A stretch of 64,000 nt of DNA from contig JAGUCH010000001.1 of NCBI GenBank assembly GCA_019096065.1, positions 2,728,001 to 2,792,000 on the forward strand. The letters run 5' to 3'. The DNA is from Paracyclopina nana (taxonomy: Eukaryota; Arthropoda; Copepoda; Cyclopoida; Cyclopettidae). The notes under the pieces are model-generated. The model worked only from the letters and a program-made list of their open reading frames with translations, made no database searches and had not been told where the DNA came from. The translations under genes were made by a program, and so were the position numbers. Shown in pieces: positions 23,119 to 35,676 of the stretch; position 1 is the first letter of the stretch; every line of letters begins with the position of its first letter.

Positions 23119-24701
23119 GTTTTAATGAGCTTCGACTTTTAGCTCCTGCTGTTTCCCGAACGTTTTTCAATAACAATGATTATCAAAACAAATGACAACG
23201 TTACCAGAGCTGAAATATGAATTGTAAACAAATACTTTCGCGAAGCGCCCGAAACATCCATTAAATGGAAGACGATGTGGAATTGGCAGTCATGGATAAA
23301 ACTTGTTAAATTGCTGTTCAATCTCGCTTGATTTTGCCTTCTTATGCCAATTTCAAGGCCGAATGCTGTTGGATTTTTGCAAATGTACAGTTAAAATGTG
23401 GACAAAAACGTTGCTGCACTAGCGAGGAGCTCTGAAGCTCAAAGCGTTGTTCAAACACGCAATCGTGAGATGATTCAGCAGAGAAGACCCAAAATTTTCC
23501 TCTAAAGAAGAGTCACGCAATGATGATGATGATGATCCTAATGGACCTGCTTTGACTTAGAGATCAAATACTTCAAAAACCTTCTTCTTTGCTTAGAATC
23601 TTAAATTGGACTGTAGGTGTGTTGCAGCTTATGGATGGTACACAATAATGGCTGTATTGCTGCGGAGGGAGCATTTAACATTTTTATTGCCACTCCAAGT
23701 GCGAAATAAAATGTTGCATGACTTTATTTGCCATCCCTTTGCTGTAGCATTCTTTTGCCTTTATGTGCTATTTTTGCTCGCAACTACATTTTCCCTAGCC
23801 AAGAAACGCTGGCCTATTCCAAGTGAATTATGGCGTTTAGTGCACAACCAAGGATTTGCTGAGGCAAACATTGCAACCACCAAAAAACAAGAAGCTAGCA
23901 AAACGGCAAGTTGCTAATGAAATCAATCAGTAGGGTAATTGGATCGGTATGAATTGTACCAAGATTCACTTTCGGGAGCAAAAGAATTGGAAGAAGGGAT
24001 TGTGACCATCATCAAGAGCTCAATTTGTGAGGTTGGCACTGGTTTTTACTGCAATATAAATGGGCCAGCCATTCATCTGGCCAAGAAATCACATTGAATA
24101 GAAAGATCGCGTGAGCCCCAACCCAATTGGAGGGATTAAAGCTTGAGTAATGTTGGGATTAAGTCAAGTCCTTTTATTACCTTACCTTCGCTAACTACAC
24201 CTACCTCTTCAATAAGGAAGAAGAATCTGTATTTTTTTTTCTCAAGATTTCTTAAAGACCGCCAATTTTCGTGGCGCGAAATTGCCCGTGGCCAAAAGTG
24301 CGCAATTATTTATCGATCTCGTCGGCATAATTGGCTGATCACCCCAAGACTCCAATTTACATACTGAGAGCATTGGTTTTAACAAGTGGTTTCAAGTGCG
24401 CGTTCAAACTCTCAGCGGAATTCTACTCGTATTTCTCAGCTTTTAAAGCTGGATCCGAACCTAGCACACACACTCACATCTGCCAAGCACTTTTTGTTTG
24501 TAACATGCTTCACAAATGTTCCTGCTGAAATTTGTTAAAATGTCTAATTGCAAGAGGAGACAGACAGAACTGCAATAATGCATATTTCCTTTATGGCTTG
24601 GAAGGAATATCACGTATAGGCCGCTTTGGCGTCCAAAGCTGAGACATGGTAATGAAAGGTTGCCAAAAATTAATGCTGGTGGCAATTGAAAAGCTTCCTC
24701 C
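23119..24701. other. Intergenic DNA upstream of gene A
   Basis: I see no supported gene. A short ATG trinucleotide run lies at 23520-23536. The open frames (for example 23606-23917) resemble no family I know. Confidence 0.45.
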
Positions 24702-24706
24702 CGCCC
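24702..24706. repeat. Left target-site duplication CGCCC
   Basis: Five bases directly abutting the left terminal repeat. An identical pentamer abuts the right end at 25333-25337. Confidence 0.7.
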
Positions 24707-25332
24707 CACAGTGGGTCCCGTAGAAGTATTTTCCTCCATTTATGATTTTTCGTCAAATCGGCAGCGCATTAACGAAGCTCCAAATATTACTGTAAAACTG
24801 GAACTTTTGACTCTTTCTAGCAAAGTCTTACGCAAATGCACGCACTTTTTTTGATATCCAACCCTGTTTATATTATTTTTCCTCTGATTTGACAATGTTA
24901 TGGGCTGGACAACCATGGACTTAAAAAGTTCTGCTAATATTTAGTTTAGTTTTACATGCAAATAGAAGAGTCATCTTTTAGGGTCAATTTTGACCCTTAT
25001 TTTTAATGAAATCCTGTTCTCTTGAGGCCTAAAATACTTAAACTAACTCTAATTTAAGGCTTCAACAACAAAAAAATTGAAGTTCTAAGGGAACAGTAGC
25101 CACTTGTAGCCACTTTTTGACATTTCTTTTTGCTTTGACTTTTTTGGCAAATTTGGGATGCTTCTCAAAAATGATCACCAATTCATAAATCGAATTGAAT
25201 TTAGAGCCTTTTAAATGGTCATTTCTGATCACCAAGAACCCATTCAAACTATTTTAAGATATAAAAGTGTCTGAAACTGGATTTCATAATTTGGCTGAAA
25301 TGGAGAAATAAGGGTCTCCGTGGCCCACTGTG
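24707..25332. mobile_element. Non-autonomous Transib-like DNA transposon (626 bp)
   Basis: The ends are CACAGTGGG on the left (24707) and its inverse CCCACTGTG on the right (ending 25332). The terminal inverted repeats extend imperfectly for about 35 bp: both share CACAGTGGG, then CG.AGA and TCCATTT at similar offsets. The element is flanked by the perfect 5-bp direct repeat CGCCC (24702-24706 and 25333-25337). A CACWRTG terminus plus a GC-rich 5-bp target duplication is characteristic of the Transib superfamily, the RAG1-related transposons. There is no transposase-sized ORF. An internal palindrome GGGTCAATTTTGACCC lies at 24981-24996. The superfamily call is an inference from ends and duplication only. 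Confidence 0.7.
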
Positions 25333-25337
25333 CGCCC
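25333..25337. repeat. Right target-site duplication CGCCC
   Basis: Matches 24702-24706 exactly, in direct orientation. Confidence 0.7.
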
Positions 25338-27724
25338 CAAGCAGAATGATAGTTGCAGTAGCTTGACAAAGGCACCAAAACAGATCAGTGTAGCAAGGAG
25401 AATTTTACTTTCATCATGTACAAGTGGCAGTTGTGCTTCCTCAAACACAAAGCATCATTCCTGAATTCAATTTAGAGGTGGAATTTGTTTTTCGGCTGCT
25501 CATGAAATATTTTTGGTTGGTCTGCCATAAAATAGGATAGTCTGGCCCATACTTCTAAGCATACTGCTATGATACCACAAAGGTTTGAAGCTGCTGTTTG
25601 GCTCGTGGCTAGTTGTTTCATTATTATGAAATAAGGGGTTATTTATGACCTAATAGCTTTAGTGGGGTAGGGAAAAAATCCGATGCTATGCAGCTACCTT
25701 GGAATATTGATTATCGCTCGCTTTTTTCCAATCAACGTGAAACAAGAGTAGCGAGATTTTCAGGGGTCTATCCCATTTTTTACTGTCTTCAATAAAGTAG
25801 CAAGCAGTCGAAGGTAGGGGTTGTGTTTTTGACAAATGATGGTTCTCCATGTAATTATGAAGCTCACCTGCTTTTAAAAATGTTGACGAGTTGACAGAAT
25901 TTTCAGCAGTAAATTACGATGTCCTCATTCATCCTAATGAGCGCATCTGTCATTCCGCTCGGTTGTCAACTCAAAATAAATCATCGGAATTTAACAAGCT
26001 GCGCATTTAGCCGCCATAGACATAAAAATATGCTGTGCATTCTAGATAAAGATTTGCATGCTCATTCACGGTGCCAAAAAAAGAGAGGATGAAGAGCATA
26101 AGAAAGTTAATTTAATGCTGTGCAACGTTCGTCGTTGCGTCTTCCAGTTGAGTTGTGGGTGGTCAAAAATGTTTCTTCTTCTTCTTCTCATAGGAAATGA
26201 AGTCTGTCTCTCGCCCATTTTCCGCGCATTTTCTCCCCACATCTCCCTCTGCGTTTTTCTTGGACCTAGTAGATGAGATGATGAAAATATGAAAGTTTAA
26301 TGTGCAATTTGCTTGATGACGCTGGAAAGGCTCAAAATTGAACCATATAAAGTTAATTACTGAGAGAAGGTAAATTTTTACGATTATTCACACCGTGGAG
26401 CCACCGCTTCCAAGTAAGGAAGAGATGGGGAGACATGAAGAATTAGTGACGAGCGGAGCCACTAAAATTGGAGTCTTCACGGCAGCAAAAATAACGATTA
26501 CATTGTTATTCAGACATTTCTTTTTCGTTCAAAATTCTTAATGTTTATAGTGTCTTTTTTATTAAGAAAAAAAATCTAGACGCTAAAAGTTAACTGTTTT
26601 GGGGAGACTCGTCGTTTTGCTAGATATGTCATGACACGTAAAAAATAGTAGAGATGGCGCCAGCCAAACAAAACGAAAAATAGCCAATTGAAGATGGATT
26701 ACTTAGCATTTTTAGGGCCCACTCAAAAGTTTCCAGAGCCTCCATTTTGAAAGCCCCATTTTCATGAATGAGAATGACTATCACGCAGCAGTAGCTTTGA
26801 GGGCGGTCGCGGCAATTACCCGGGTTTGAGCACCCCTATAGGAACAATTTAAGCACTTATCGGAATGACTCTTAGTTGCCAAATTTTCCCATGATTCGGC
26901 TAATGCGATGCAGATTCTGGATAATTCCGTCATTTTTCCTTCATTATTTCAAACGAGCGAGGAGGAGGAGGCGGCCATTAATTACAGGCTGAAAAATTCA
27001 ATTGCCACTTTGTGTTCTCTAACTGCTTCGGCTACTGGTTATAGCGTAAAAAAGACCACTTTGGAGGCACACATAAAACTGCAGTGAAAAAGGGGCCGTT
27101 TCAAGTGTCTCCTTACTCAGATGAAATATGCTGAATAATAAGTTATCCTGAGAAACTTGAAGAGTGTGTCAAATTGAGATGTTGCAGCCAAGCTCTCCTC
27201 AGTATCCGGAAGGTAGTTGTCCCTTTGTACCCTGTACAACACCACCACGGTTGAAAATATAAACCGCCATCCATCGCATGTCAAGCCCACTTTTTGCTGC
27301 TTTTTTGGTGGAAAAAAGTCTAGCAGCAGCAGCAGCCCTTTTGAGGTTTTATTCGTGAGGGCAAAATTGCCTCAAACTCTTGCTACTGCTATTGCAGTCG
27401 GTTGGAAGTTGTGACAGTTTCAAAATTGTATTATTGACGAGGGCTAATTACAGGGACTTTTGGGCTGTTAAGTTATAAGGTATGTTGTCGTGAGATTGCA
27501 GTATGCAAATAACGACAAAGGGAAGTGAATGATTTTGTCACAGCGGAGGAGAATTGTTTCGACTGATTGGACACTTCGACCAAGTGTGAGAATACCGCAA
27601 ACTTCCATCCATTTTGGACTGATTGGAAAACTAGCGCTTGCAAACAAGGATCATTAGGAAGAAATATAAAACAGGTTTTACAGTTGACAATATTATGCTA
27701 TATCAACTATAAGTTATCATGTTT
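25338..27724. other. Intergenic DNA between genes A and B, left of the tRNA
   Basis: I see no supported coding exon. The largest frames are about 60-75 codons and unlike known proteins. This is part of the 13.4-kb divergent intergenic region. Confidence 0.45.
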
Positions 27725-27796
27725 GGCTCGTTGGTCTAGGGGTATGATTCTCGCTTAGGGTGCGAGAGGTCCCGGGTTCAAATCCCGGACGAGCCC
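27725..27796 (+). tRNA. tRNA-Pro (anticodon AGG)
   Basis: 72 nt with full cloverleaf signals. The acceptor stem GGCTCGT pairs with ACGAGCC and the discriminator is C. The D-arm contains GGTCTAGGGGTATG. The anticodon arm CTCGC-TTAGGGT-GCGAG places AGG at positions 34-36. The T arm CCCGG-GTTCAAAT-CCCGG carries the B box. There is no intron. A run of nine T residues at 27802-27810 follows, as expected for Pol III termination. The gene stands alone between the two divergent zinc-finger genes. Confidence 0.97.
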
Positions 27797-27801
27797 ACGA
27801 A

Positions 27802-27810
27802 TTTTTTTTT
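27802..27810 (+). terminator. Pol III terminator of tRNA-Pro
   Basis: Nine consecutive T residues five bases past the tRNA 3' end. Confidence 0.85.
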
Positions 27811-30800
27811 CTTAATGGACCAAAGAAGATGCCATCAACTGCTGTGAAACCTGTAAATTGTTGCTGAGGAATTTCTTTTATGCAAGTTTTCGTTCATTCA
27901 TTCAAATTGATTGGCATCTGGCTAAAGCCCACTTTGACTTTGACACCACCTGTGATTTTGAAGCCAAAATGATGATAGCCCACCTGTCAAAAGAATCTTG
28001 CTTCTGTATTACTACTCATTAAACTAAGTAAAAAGGCTAAACGGGCAGGTCCTGGGGCGAATATTGGCACTTTCCAGCCGAGGCTCCAGGTCCACAAATG
28101 GCTTTTTGAAATTATTTAAAAATACCCTAATACACTAATCAGCATTGTCGACTGCGGCATAGCAGCCTTTGGGGCATTGTTTTCCTGCCGAAACTTTGTT
28201 CCAGTGACAAAATATTCCAAATGCAGACTTTATGTCGCCGTTTTGATGGGGTTCATCGTGACTATTTTACCAATTTGGAAGCCATTGTCTGTCATGCATG
28301 ACGTCGACGCGGCAACTCTCGGAGACAATTTGTGAATATCCGGAGTTCTCCTTTTTGAAAAATTCTCAAGACTACAACAAATTGGCTCGGAAAATCAATT
28401 CAGCTTTTTTACTCAAATGTGCTATTTATGTGACATGGCAGGTGCGCGCTTTATGCTATGGACGTATGCCATAATTTGCGGGGAAATTGTATACCACTTG
28501 AGCTAATTTGATTACTAAAAAAAGCCAACAACAACTAGCTTTGACTGCAAATGCTTTTTTTGGCCAAATTATCGTATATATACGGTAACGTTTATTTTTT
28601 ATGTGGAGTGAGTTGACGTCTCTGGTCTGCATGCGAGATGTGTAATTTGAGTGATGAAAATCCCAGTGTTTGAGGACCCAAATTGCTAGATAGTAGCCAG
28701 CGTTTGATATCTGCTACGTGGATTCTGATAAAGCCAGACTCAAATACTATTGTGTGAGCGGCTGCGAGTTGCGTGCAGACTTTGAAGTAAAAGAAACAAC
28801 AAAAAATGTAGCATCAATTATATTCCAGCGCATTTGGCTGGTCGTCATGGGCTTGCTTTTTAGATCAAACGCAGTCAATTTGCTAGCTTTGCTTTATAAA
28901 CACACCTGGTCATGATGGATGTGGGGTCAAGGTCCGGCTGTCCAGGTTTTTGAATGAAATTTGGGTTTTTGGCTCTAATGGACGTCGACGCTCCACAGCT
29001 ATGGACTCAACAATGAGGACAAACTTTTCAATAGGGTCGTCGTCGTCGTTGGTGCGCAAAATTCAGATTGACTTCTTCCCTTCTGAGCTCGATAGATGAC
29101 AACAACACCTGGAGATGAAATTTGCATTATAATTGTCCTTTTTACGTTTTGACAGAACCCCCAATTTGACACTAAATGGCAGGAGTAGAAAGGGTTGCAT
29201 AGCAAAGCAGATATGGAGTGTGGCAGCTGCAAAACTGTACGATAAAAGTCATAAAAGAAGGGGTTTATTTTCATCGAAACTGGTGGTGATTTCCCCAGTG
29301 TAGCATTGCCGCACTTCATGTCAAGCTTGCTCAACACCCCTTCTATTACTGTGGTATAATGTGGCTCGGCTTTTCAAAGCAGCCCAAACAGCAGATGTGT
29401 GTTTGGTGAGATCCCACAAAATTAGGGAAGTAGTCAAACAGCCACGATGTGCTGCTATTCAAAATGCCCACTCATTATCGGCAATATTCAGGCGAAGTTC
29501 TAAAGAAGAAAAGTGGTTTTTCAGGGTAGCAGCCATCATTACCATGTCATTTTTGGTTTGGCCGTTGGCGATCAGATTGTTTCCCAGCAAAAAGTGTCAC
29601 TGGTGCCCGACACTGAAAAAAGAAGAAGGTGGAAATTTTCAAGCCCCTAGCTGTTGCACCTCAAAATAAAATGAAGGAAGCCGAAGCTGACCTTGTCAAC
29701 ATTTCAGCCAAGGATGTCATTATCCAGCAGCAGCAGCAGGCATCGACCCTTTTGTCTTCTGGCTCAAAACGGCAGTTGCACTTAGTTGGCAATTTGAGAC
29801 AAAATGGGGCTATTTATTCGAATTTACATCCAGCATTATTGAGACTTGAATTCTTTATTGCCTCTTCTTCCGACCATTTCACCCTAATTGTCATTGGCAT
29901 GGTAGATTGAAGGGTGGATTCTCTGCGCTGTTTCGAGCAACTTTTGCCATTTCTTTCTCAATTCATTGTATGGATTGATTAGATGATATTCAACTGCGAC
30001 ACTAGTTTATAAAAACATTTTGCACTGAACAAGTGGGCAATTTTAAATCTTGCCAAATTTAACTTCTTTTTCTATGTAGTATGCTCAAAAAATTGAATTC
30101 ATTTGCAGGTTCTTTCAAAAATACATTTAGAAAAAAAATACAGGCAATATACAGTTTGGTGAAGCTTACATCATGAAAGATAAGAAAATGATGATGGCGT
30201 TATTTAAAACGGAATTCAACTCTCACGGAACTTGCCACGCAAACTCGCGCAACCTTGACGCGTCTTAATCTTATTCATGGATGCGCGCGGTCACTGCTGA
30301 ATATTTATTCAGACAAAAACGCTTATGCCTTTCCAGATTTTCTATATAGCAACGGAAATTTGCTAAACACGTTTTGTCATTAATGAGAAGTGAAGAAGAA
30401 GAGCATTTCGGTTTTTAGTCGTTGAGATGAATTCCTCAGTAGCTTTAAACGAGTTTTGTTGGCAGCCACAATCTGTCAGATTGTCACTTGAGAAAGATCA
30501 AGATCTTGTCAAATGCTACGAAGAAGAACTTGAGGTCGCCCAAGCAAACTGATCTTGATCTGCTTTGTTTATACGCACATATTGTACTTGGGATAATCAA
30601 TTTAAAACTTTTTTTTCAGCTCAAACCAATTTGTTACAGACAGTAGCACATTTAGGAGGGTTTTTAAATAAAATCGCCTGGAACAAAAGAGCATTTCCAT
30701 AACAATTCTGTTTCTTGAAAAATTGACTCGATACACTCGCGGAAATCTAATCGAAAACTGAATCCATATCAAAGCTTCTTTCTTAGTTTTCTCATAGCCT

Positions 30801-33800
30801 GGCCTGCTTCAAGGAATGAAATATCGATTTTCTTTTTTTTTACCAAAAAAAATTAAATTTTGATGAATCCAGTTGTGGAGACTGTGGCAGAGTTGGAGAA
30901 TAAACTAGGTGAGAAATGCATCAGTTTGAAAAAATGGATTCCCGTAGCACGTGTAGCTAAAGAGATTAATGGTTCTTCTGGCCTGGCTCAAATTGGCCAT
31001 TCGTCTGCTCATCATTTTTAAAGAATTGACTCACTGGCATGTCAGGAAACCATAAACAGGTGTCATTTTTTGACCTATTACTCTTCTCTGACACATCACG
31101 GCAGGTGATGACGATAAAAATCGTCTCATCTTTTTTTCTTGGCTTTTCCTCGCGCCCATTTCCTCAAGAGTGTGCACACACACAGTTTGATGGAGAAAAC
31201 GCTAAACATGTGCATATTTAGTAAGTATGCGCGAGTTCATTCACATGTCACACGCACATCAACTATGTACTCGAGTAGTTGTAGTACTTTGTTGGAGCGT
31301 GCAGTTTCCCGCTGCGACATTTGAATGCAACACATTATTTTCGCAGCAAAGAATTTTGATTGAAATGTCTTGTGATTGCCACCAACCGACTTTTGCTGTT
31401 TGTTTTCGCAAAACAGCTTGACCAGTTCGATATGCTATTGTTGAAGCTCGATATGTTTATATAGCAGCATGCAGTAAACTGTGTATGGCGGCTATCACTG
31501 CCTCCCCACAGGCTCAAAATGAAATTCAACCCAATGAGAGCAAATCAAGTTGCATATCATATGTACCGCATTTTTCATTTGATCCTACCAAGAAAAGGGG
31601 TGAATCAAATAAAGACGAGACTGCTACAAGGAATGTTCTTATTAAATACTGAGCGCTCTTACGTAGTACTATATGGCAGTAATCTGGAGCGACATATTGT
31701 GATCGATGTCTGCCCTTTTGGATATGCTGGACATGTGTTGGTGGATGTCAGTCAAAGTGTTAAGTGGAAGCGAAATCTAACCTGATCAGATAACTGCGTG
31801 GACATCTCAACATCTGAAAGACACATTTGGATAAGAAAATTGTAATTGGAGGCTGGACCTCCCTGCTGTCAAACATTGGGCGTGAATTGTCACGTGGCTC
31901 TCTCTATCAAAGTGAAAGCAATTGCTTGTTGCAAAAACGACTGCTTCTGACAGCCTTATTAACCGAATACAAGCTTACTATTTAGGCTACAAAAACGGAT
32001 GTTCTGCTAAAATTACCACGAGAGCTTGCGCCAGGTGCATCTAAGCAACTTTCCCTCGTTTTTGTCACCTAGTGCTTTAAAACTAGGGTTTCCAAGCGGG
32101 GTCGTAAAATTCATGAAGTGATCGCTGATTGAGTGTTTTGACCGGGACATTTTGCACAATTGCTGCAACGATTGACTGAATAGTGGAGCTTTTGAACTAT
32201 CTGGCTCGAGATTCACTTTCAGGAAGCCCTATTGTTCACTTCCGGACTTGCTAACATTTTGAGTGACAGTGGGGGCAAAATGATTCATGACATACCCACT
32301 GTGTTCCTGAGTTGTCAGCAAAGGTCTCGAGTGGCTCATTTAGACACGAAAAAGCCGCAAACTGAAAAATGAAGAAAAGCAACTCATGACGAGGCAAATG
32401 CCAACATTTCCTGAATATCTTCTTTCTATGTAGCTTTAAAGTAAAACGCTTATTATGCTAGAAGGATACTTATACAATTTCCTATAATGTACTGTACATA
32501 TATGTGAGTGTTACTGTACACTATAGTGCAGTGGTAAATGGCTTTTTCAGAGGCCATTACCTTATTACTAACGACAATTGCTTGTTATGGCCTAAATTAG
32601 CTCTCATTTCTATTTTGGATGGCTGACTGGCTTCGATCGCCGTTACTCCCTCCTCCTTTATATGAAAGATAGCAGTACAACTGACGAACGAATTCTATAG
32701 AAATAGTTCCTATTCCAACTTCAATCAGATTAAAGCTTACATTGATCAATAAATGAGAGCTGCAGCATCTTTTTTCAATCAGCCCCATTCATTGTTTTCC
32801 CCGAAAAAAAAGAGATAGAGAGAGAGCCTTGGAAAAAGATTTTTCAAAGGTGGAGCTGTTACTGCTGGCAATGATGACAATTGTGCTGGCACAAAAATTG
32901 TGTTCGTTGACGGGAAAGATGACACAGCAAAAGTACTCGAAAAGGTGAGGGGGCGTCGTCGACTTAGAATTGCCCTAAAGACCTATTATGAAGTGAAATT
33001 ATCCAATTGACTGTAGGACACTTGAAAAAATTTTGTTTTCCTACTTCTTCATCATCACCATCACCCGTGAAATTCGAGTTACTAGCAACAACACGGAATT
33101 CGATAACAATTGGCCAGCCAATTGATCGCCTATTCATGATGCAATGAGTGTGAGAAAATGGACACAATTTCCCGCTTTTCATGCTCTTTTCAATGTTCAA
33201 CTCCTATATACCCGGAATATTGTTGGAAACGGCCTGGAAGTTCCCCACCAAATCTCAAGCTCCACTGTGCTACTACATTCCAAAGTGTCTTGATTAATAG
33301 CCATAAAATGTGGAATTTAATGGGCGAGTAGCATTTTGCTTAGCAGCATCCAAGCAGTTGTTAGTCGTGGTGGTTTTGGCGATCTCTGATGATGTTTATG
33401 CACATGCTGTGTGTCCCATGGCACTTTGTTGACACAATTGAAATTTGAGTCGGTAGGAACACTAGCTTGCTTTTGTTTGCAGTTACTGTACCAACACCAT
33501 TTCGAATTGGTGGTGGCCAGGACATTTTTTCCACTTTCTCATCCTACACTGGGATTATTGCGAAGAGAGAAGTCAAAATCCTGCCAATTCAGCCTCAATG
33601 GAGGAGTCTTAATGTCTTTTGTGAACCGCAAAAGTAGTAGCTACTAATCCTCCGGCGCAGATTATCTCCTTTTCAGCCATTCATTGCTACGAGAAGAAGA
33701 AAATAACCCATTATTCCTCGAAATTCTGCTGATAATGCCAATAATGAGCCTGAGAACACACGTGACCAACAGCTCCATCCGCCACCTTCTACTATTATAA

Positions 33801-35439
33801 TTGGCGGCACAACAAAACTGGATTCTCTTGGATGCCATAAACAAAGCCACCTCATTGATGACAATAGCATGTGGCTGATAAAAAATGGTGTCGACTGAAT
33901 TATTTGCTTTCAGCTGACGACTCTCGCTCTCTTTCGGCAAATATTGAGAGTCATTAGGATTAGGAATGATCGGAATGCCAGACTTTGAGTCAATTTTCGA
34001 TCCTCTTTTGTGAGCAATAGCAGCAGCCAATATTTGCCTTCCATAGGCCACTGCTGCTCATGTCCAGGTTGAAATAGTAGTAGTCACTTTGTTGTGACAG
34101 CGAAGCTTATTTTTCCAATCTAGAATCAGCCTTGTTTTTTCAAGCTCCTGTCATTTCATCCGAAATCTAAGCTGCTCATCAAGCACATGTAGTAGTACAA
34201 TACCCCCAAATCAGCTCGTGAAATCATGCACTGCGCAAATAGCAGCGCTGCCTTTTCCTCTGTCTTTCCTATGGGGATAATTCAATTGAGTCGCCATAAT
34301 AAATGTAGCATTAGTCGTCGAGTGCCTCATACATAGACATTCTGCTGCGTATGTGGTTTACCTCGTAATCCGATTACTCGAAATTCGAGACGAAAGCCGT
34401 CCGGTCTGGAAACTTGTAAAAACTTGTAGGAGTCCCGTACTCGTACAGATCTTGTAGCAGTCGTTTTCCTTTTGAGAATGTCCAAGCTGGGGGAAAATTG
34501 TCAATTTGCCACGCACAATGATGAGAGGAATTGGAAAGCCCACTTCAACTAATGAATCGACGTGTTTTTTATATTATATCCCGCCGATGACTACTATTGG
34601 CCAAATGTCGAGAGAATCACGACTTTCCATCATGTTCGCCTCATTTGCACCGCTTTTTCCATCATCGATTGACCAAGCGTTGTACATGGTGCGAAAAAAG
34701 AGATGATCTTTGCCATAAACAAGCTGAGCAATGGAAATTCTGCTGCGATTCTTAAGGACGATCCCATATTCGAATTTTTAGTTTTGTTACCTAGCTAAAA
34801 CAGAAACCTTACTTGATCAGTAAAGCTTCACTAGCACATGAGAACACTTTTGCCTTGTTCATGTATTGCCTTAAGGCATTGAAAAAATTGTCATAAGGAA
34901 AAGGGAATTTGTTGCTGACTGCCACTCGACGAGGTCAGCTTGGGGCCGAGCAGCGTTTTTATTGGCAATTTTTGCTTTTTTTGTCTCATGGTTTTCAGCA
35001 TATTTCAAAACAAACTATCTGTCATCAGATTTCTTTGATAAAAGATGAAAACTAATAATTGATTTTGTCAAAAAGAACTAAAATGTGGAGCACTGAATAG
35101 CCAAAATTAGATTTGTTTACTTTCAAGTTGACTTAAAGTCGATCTGATTTTTTTGGTATCAGCTGGCGCTTGTCAAAAGACAATTTTACTCCTTTCCTTG
35201 AGGTGTTTTTCGGGCATTTTCCTGAGGAGTTTGGGGCGTACATGAACAGGACATTTAAGCAGCCAAGTTCATTTTGGCAACTTAACTTAGCTAGGCAAGA
35301 AAGCTACTGAGCTGAACTGAACTTTTTACCTAACTTAACTTGACTAACGGGAACGCTCTTTTGTCAGCTAATCAGCTGAACAAAATAGGCAGTTTCAACT
35401 AGCAGCGCATCGAGTGCAAAATACTCCAATTTGCGATAT
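27811..35439. other. Intergenic DNA upstream of gene B
   Basis: About 7.6 kb with no supported gene on either strand. Open frames are short, and several use only non-ATG starts. It is presumably regulatory or neutral sequence. I cannot mark individual enhancers from a single sequence. Confidence 0.45.
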
Positions 35440-35676
35440 TCAGACGGAGAAGTGACGTTGTTTAAAAGTCAGTGTTATCGCCGGTCTACTGGCTTCGCCG
35501 CCGGATCCGTCAGTTCGAGCCTTGCAGAGTAGTGAGAGAGAGTTGAGCGCCGCGGCCGCCAAGTAGCCCACGAGCGAAGCGGCCAATCGGGCGAAGCCAA
35601 TTTCAGACTACTTTTCACTCAGTTCAGTTTTGATGACAAGAGGAACATGCTCGACTCCCAACATACTCATTAAATC
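35440..35676 (+). promoter_or_regulatory. Promoter and leader of zinc-finger gene B
   Basis: A CpG-rich block (about 35480-35600, with GCCGCGGCCGCC and several CG steps) interrupts AT-rich DNA just upstream of the gene B ATG. TCAGTY-type initiator matches occur at about 35469 (GTCAGTG), 35509 (GTCAGTT) and 35619 (CTCAGTT). The true start site is not determinable here, and it decides whether two upstream ATGs (35633, 35647) are in the leader. Confidence 0.5.
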
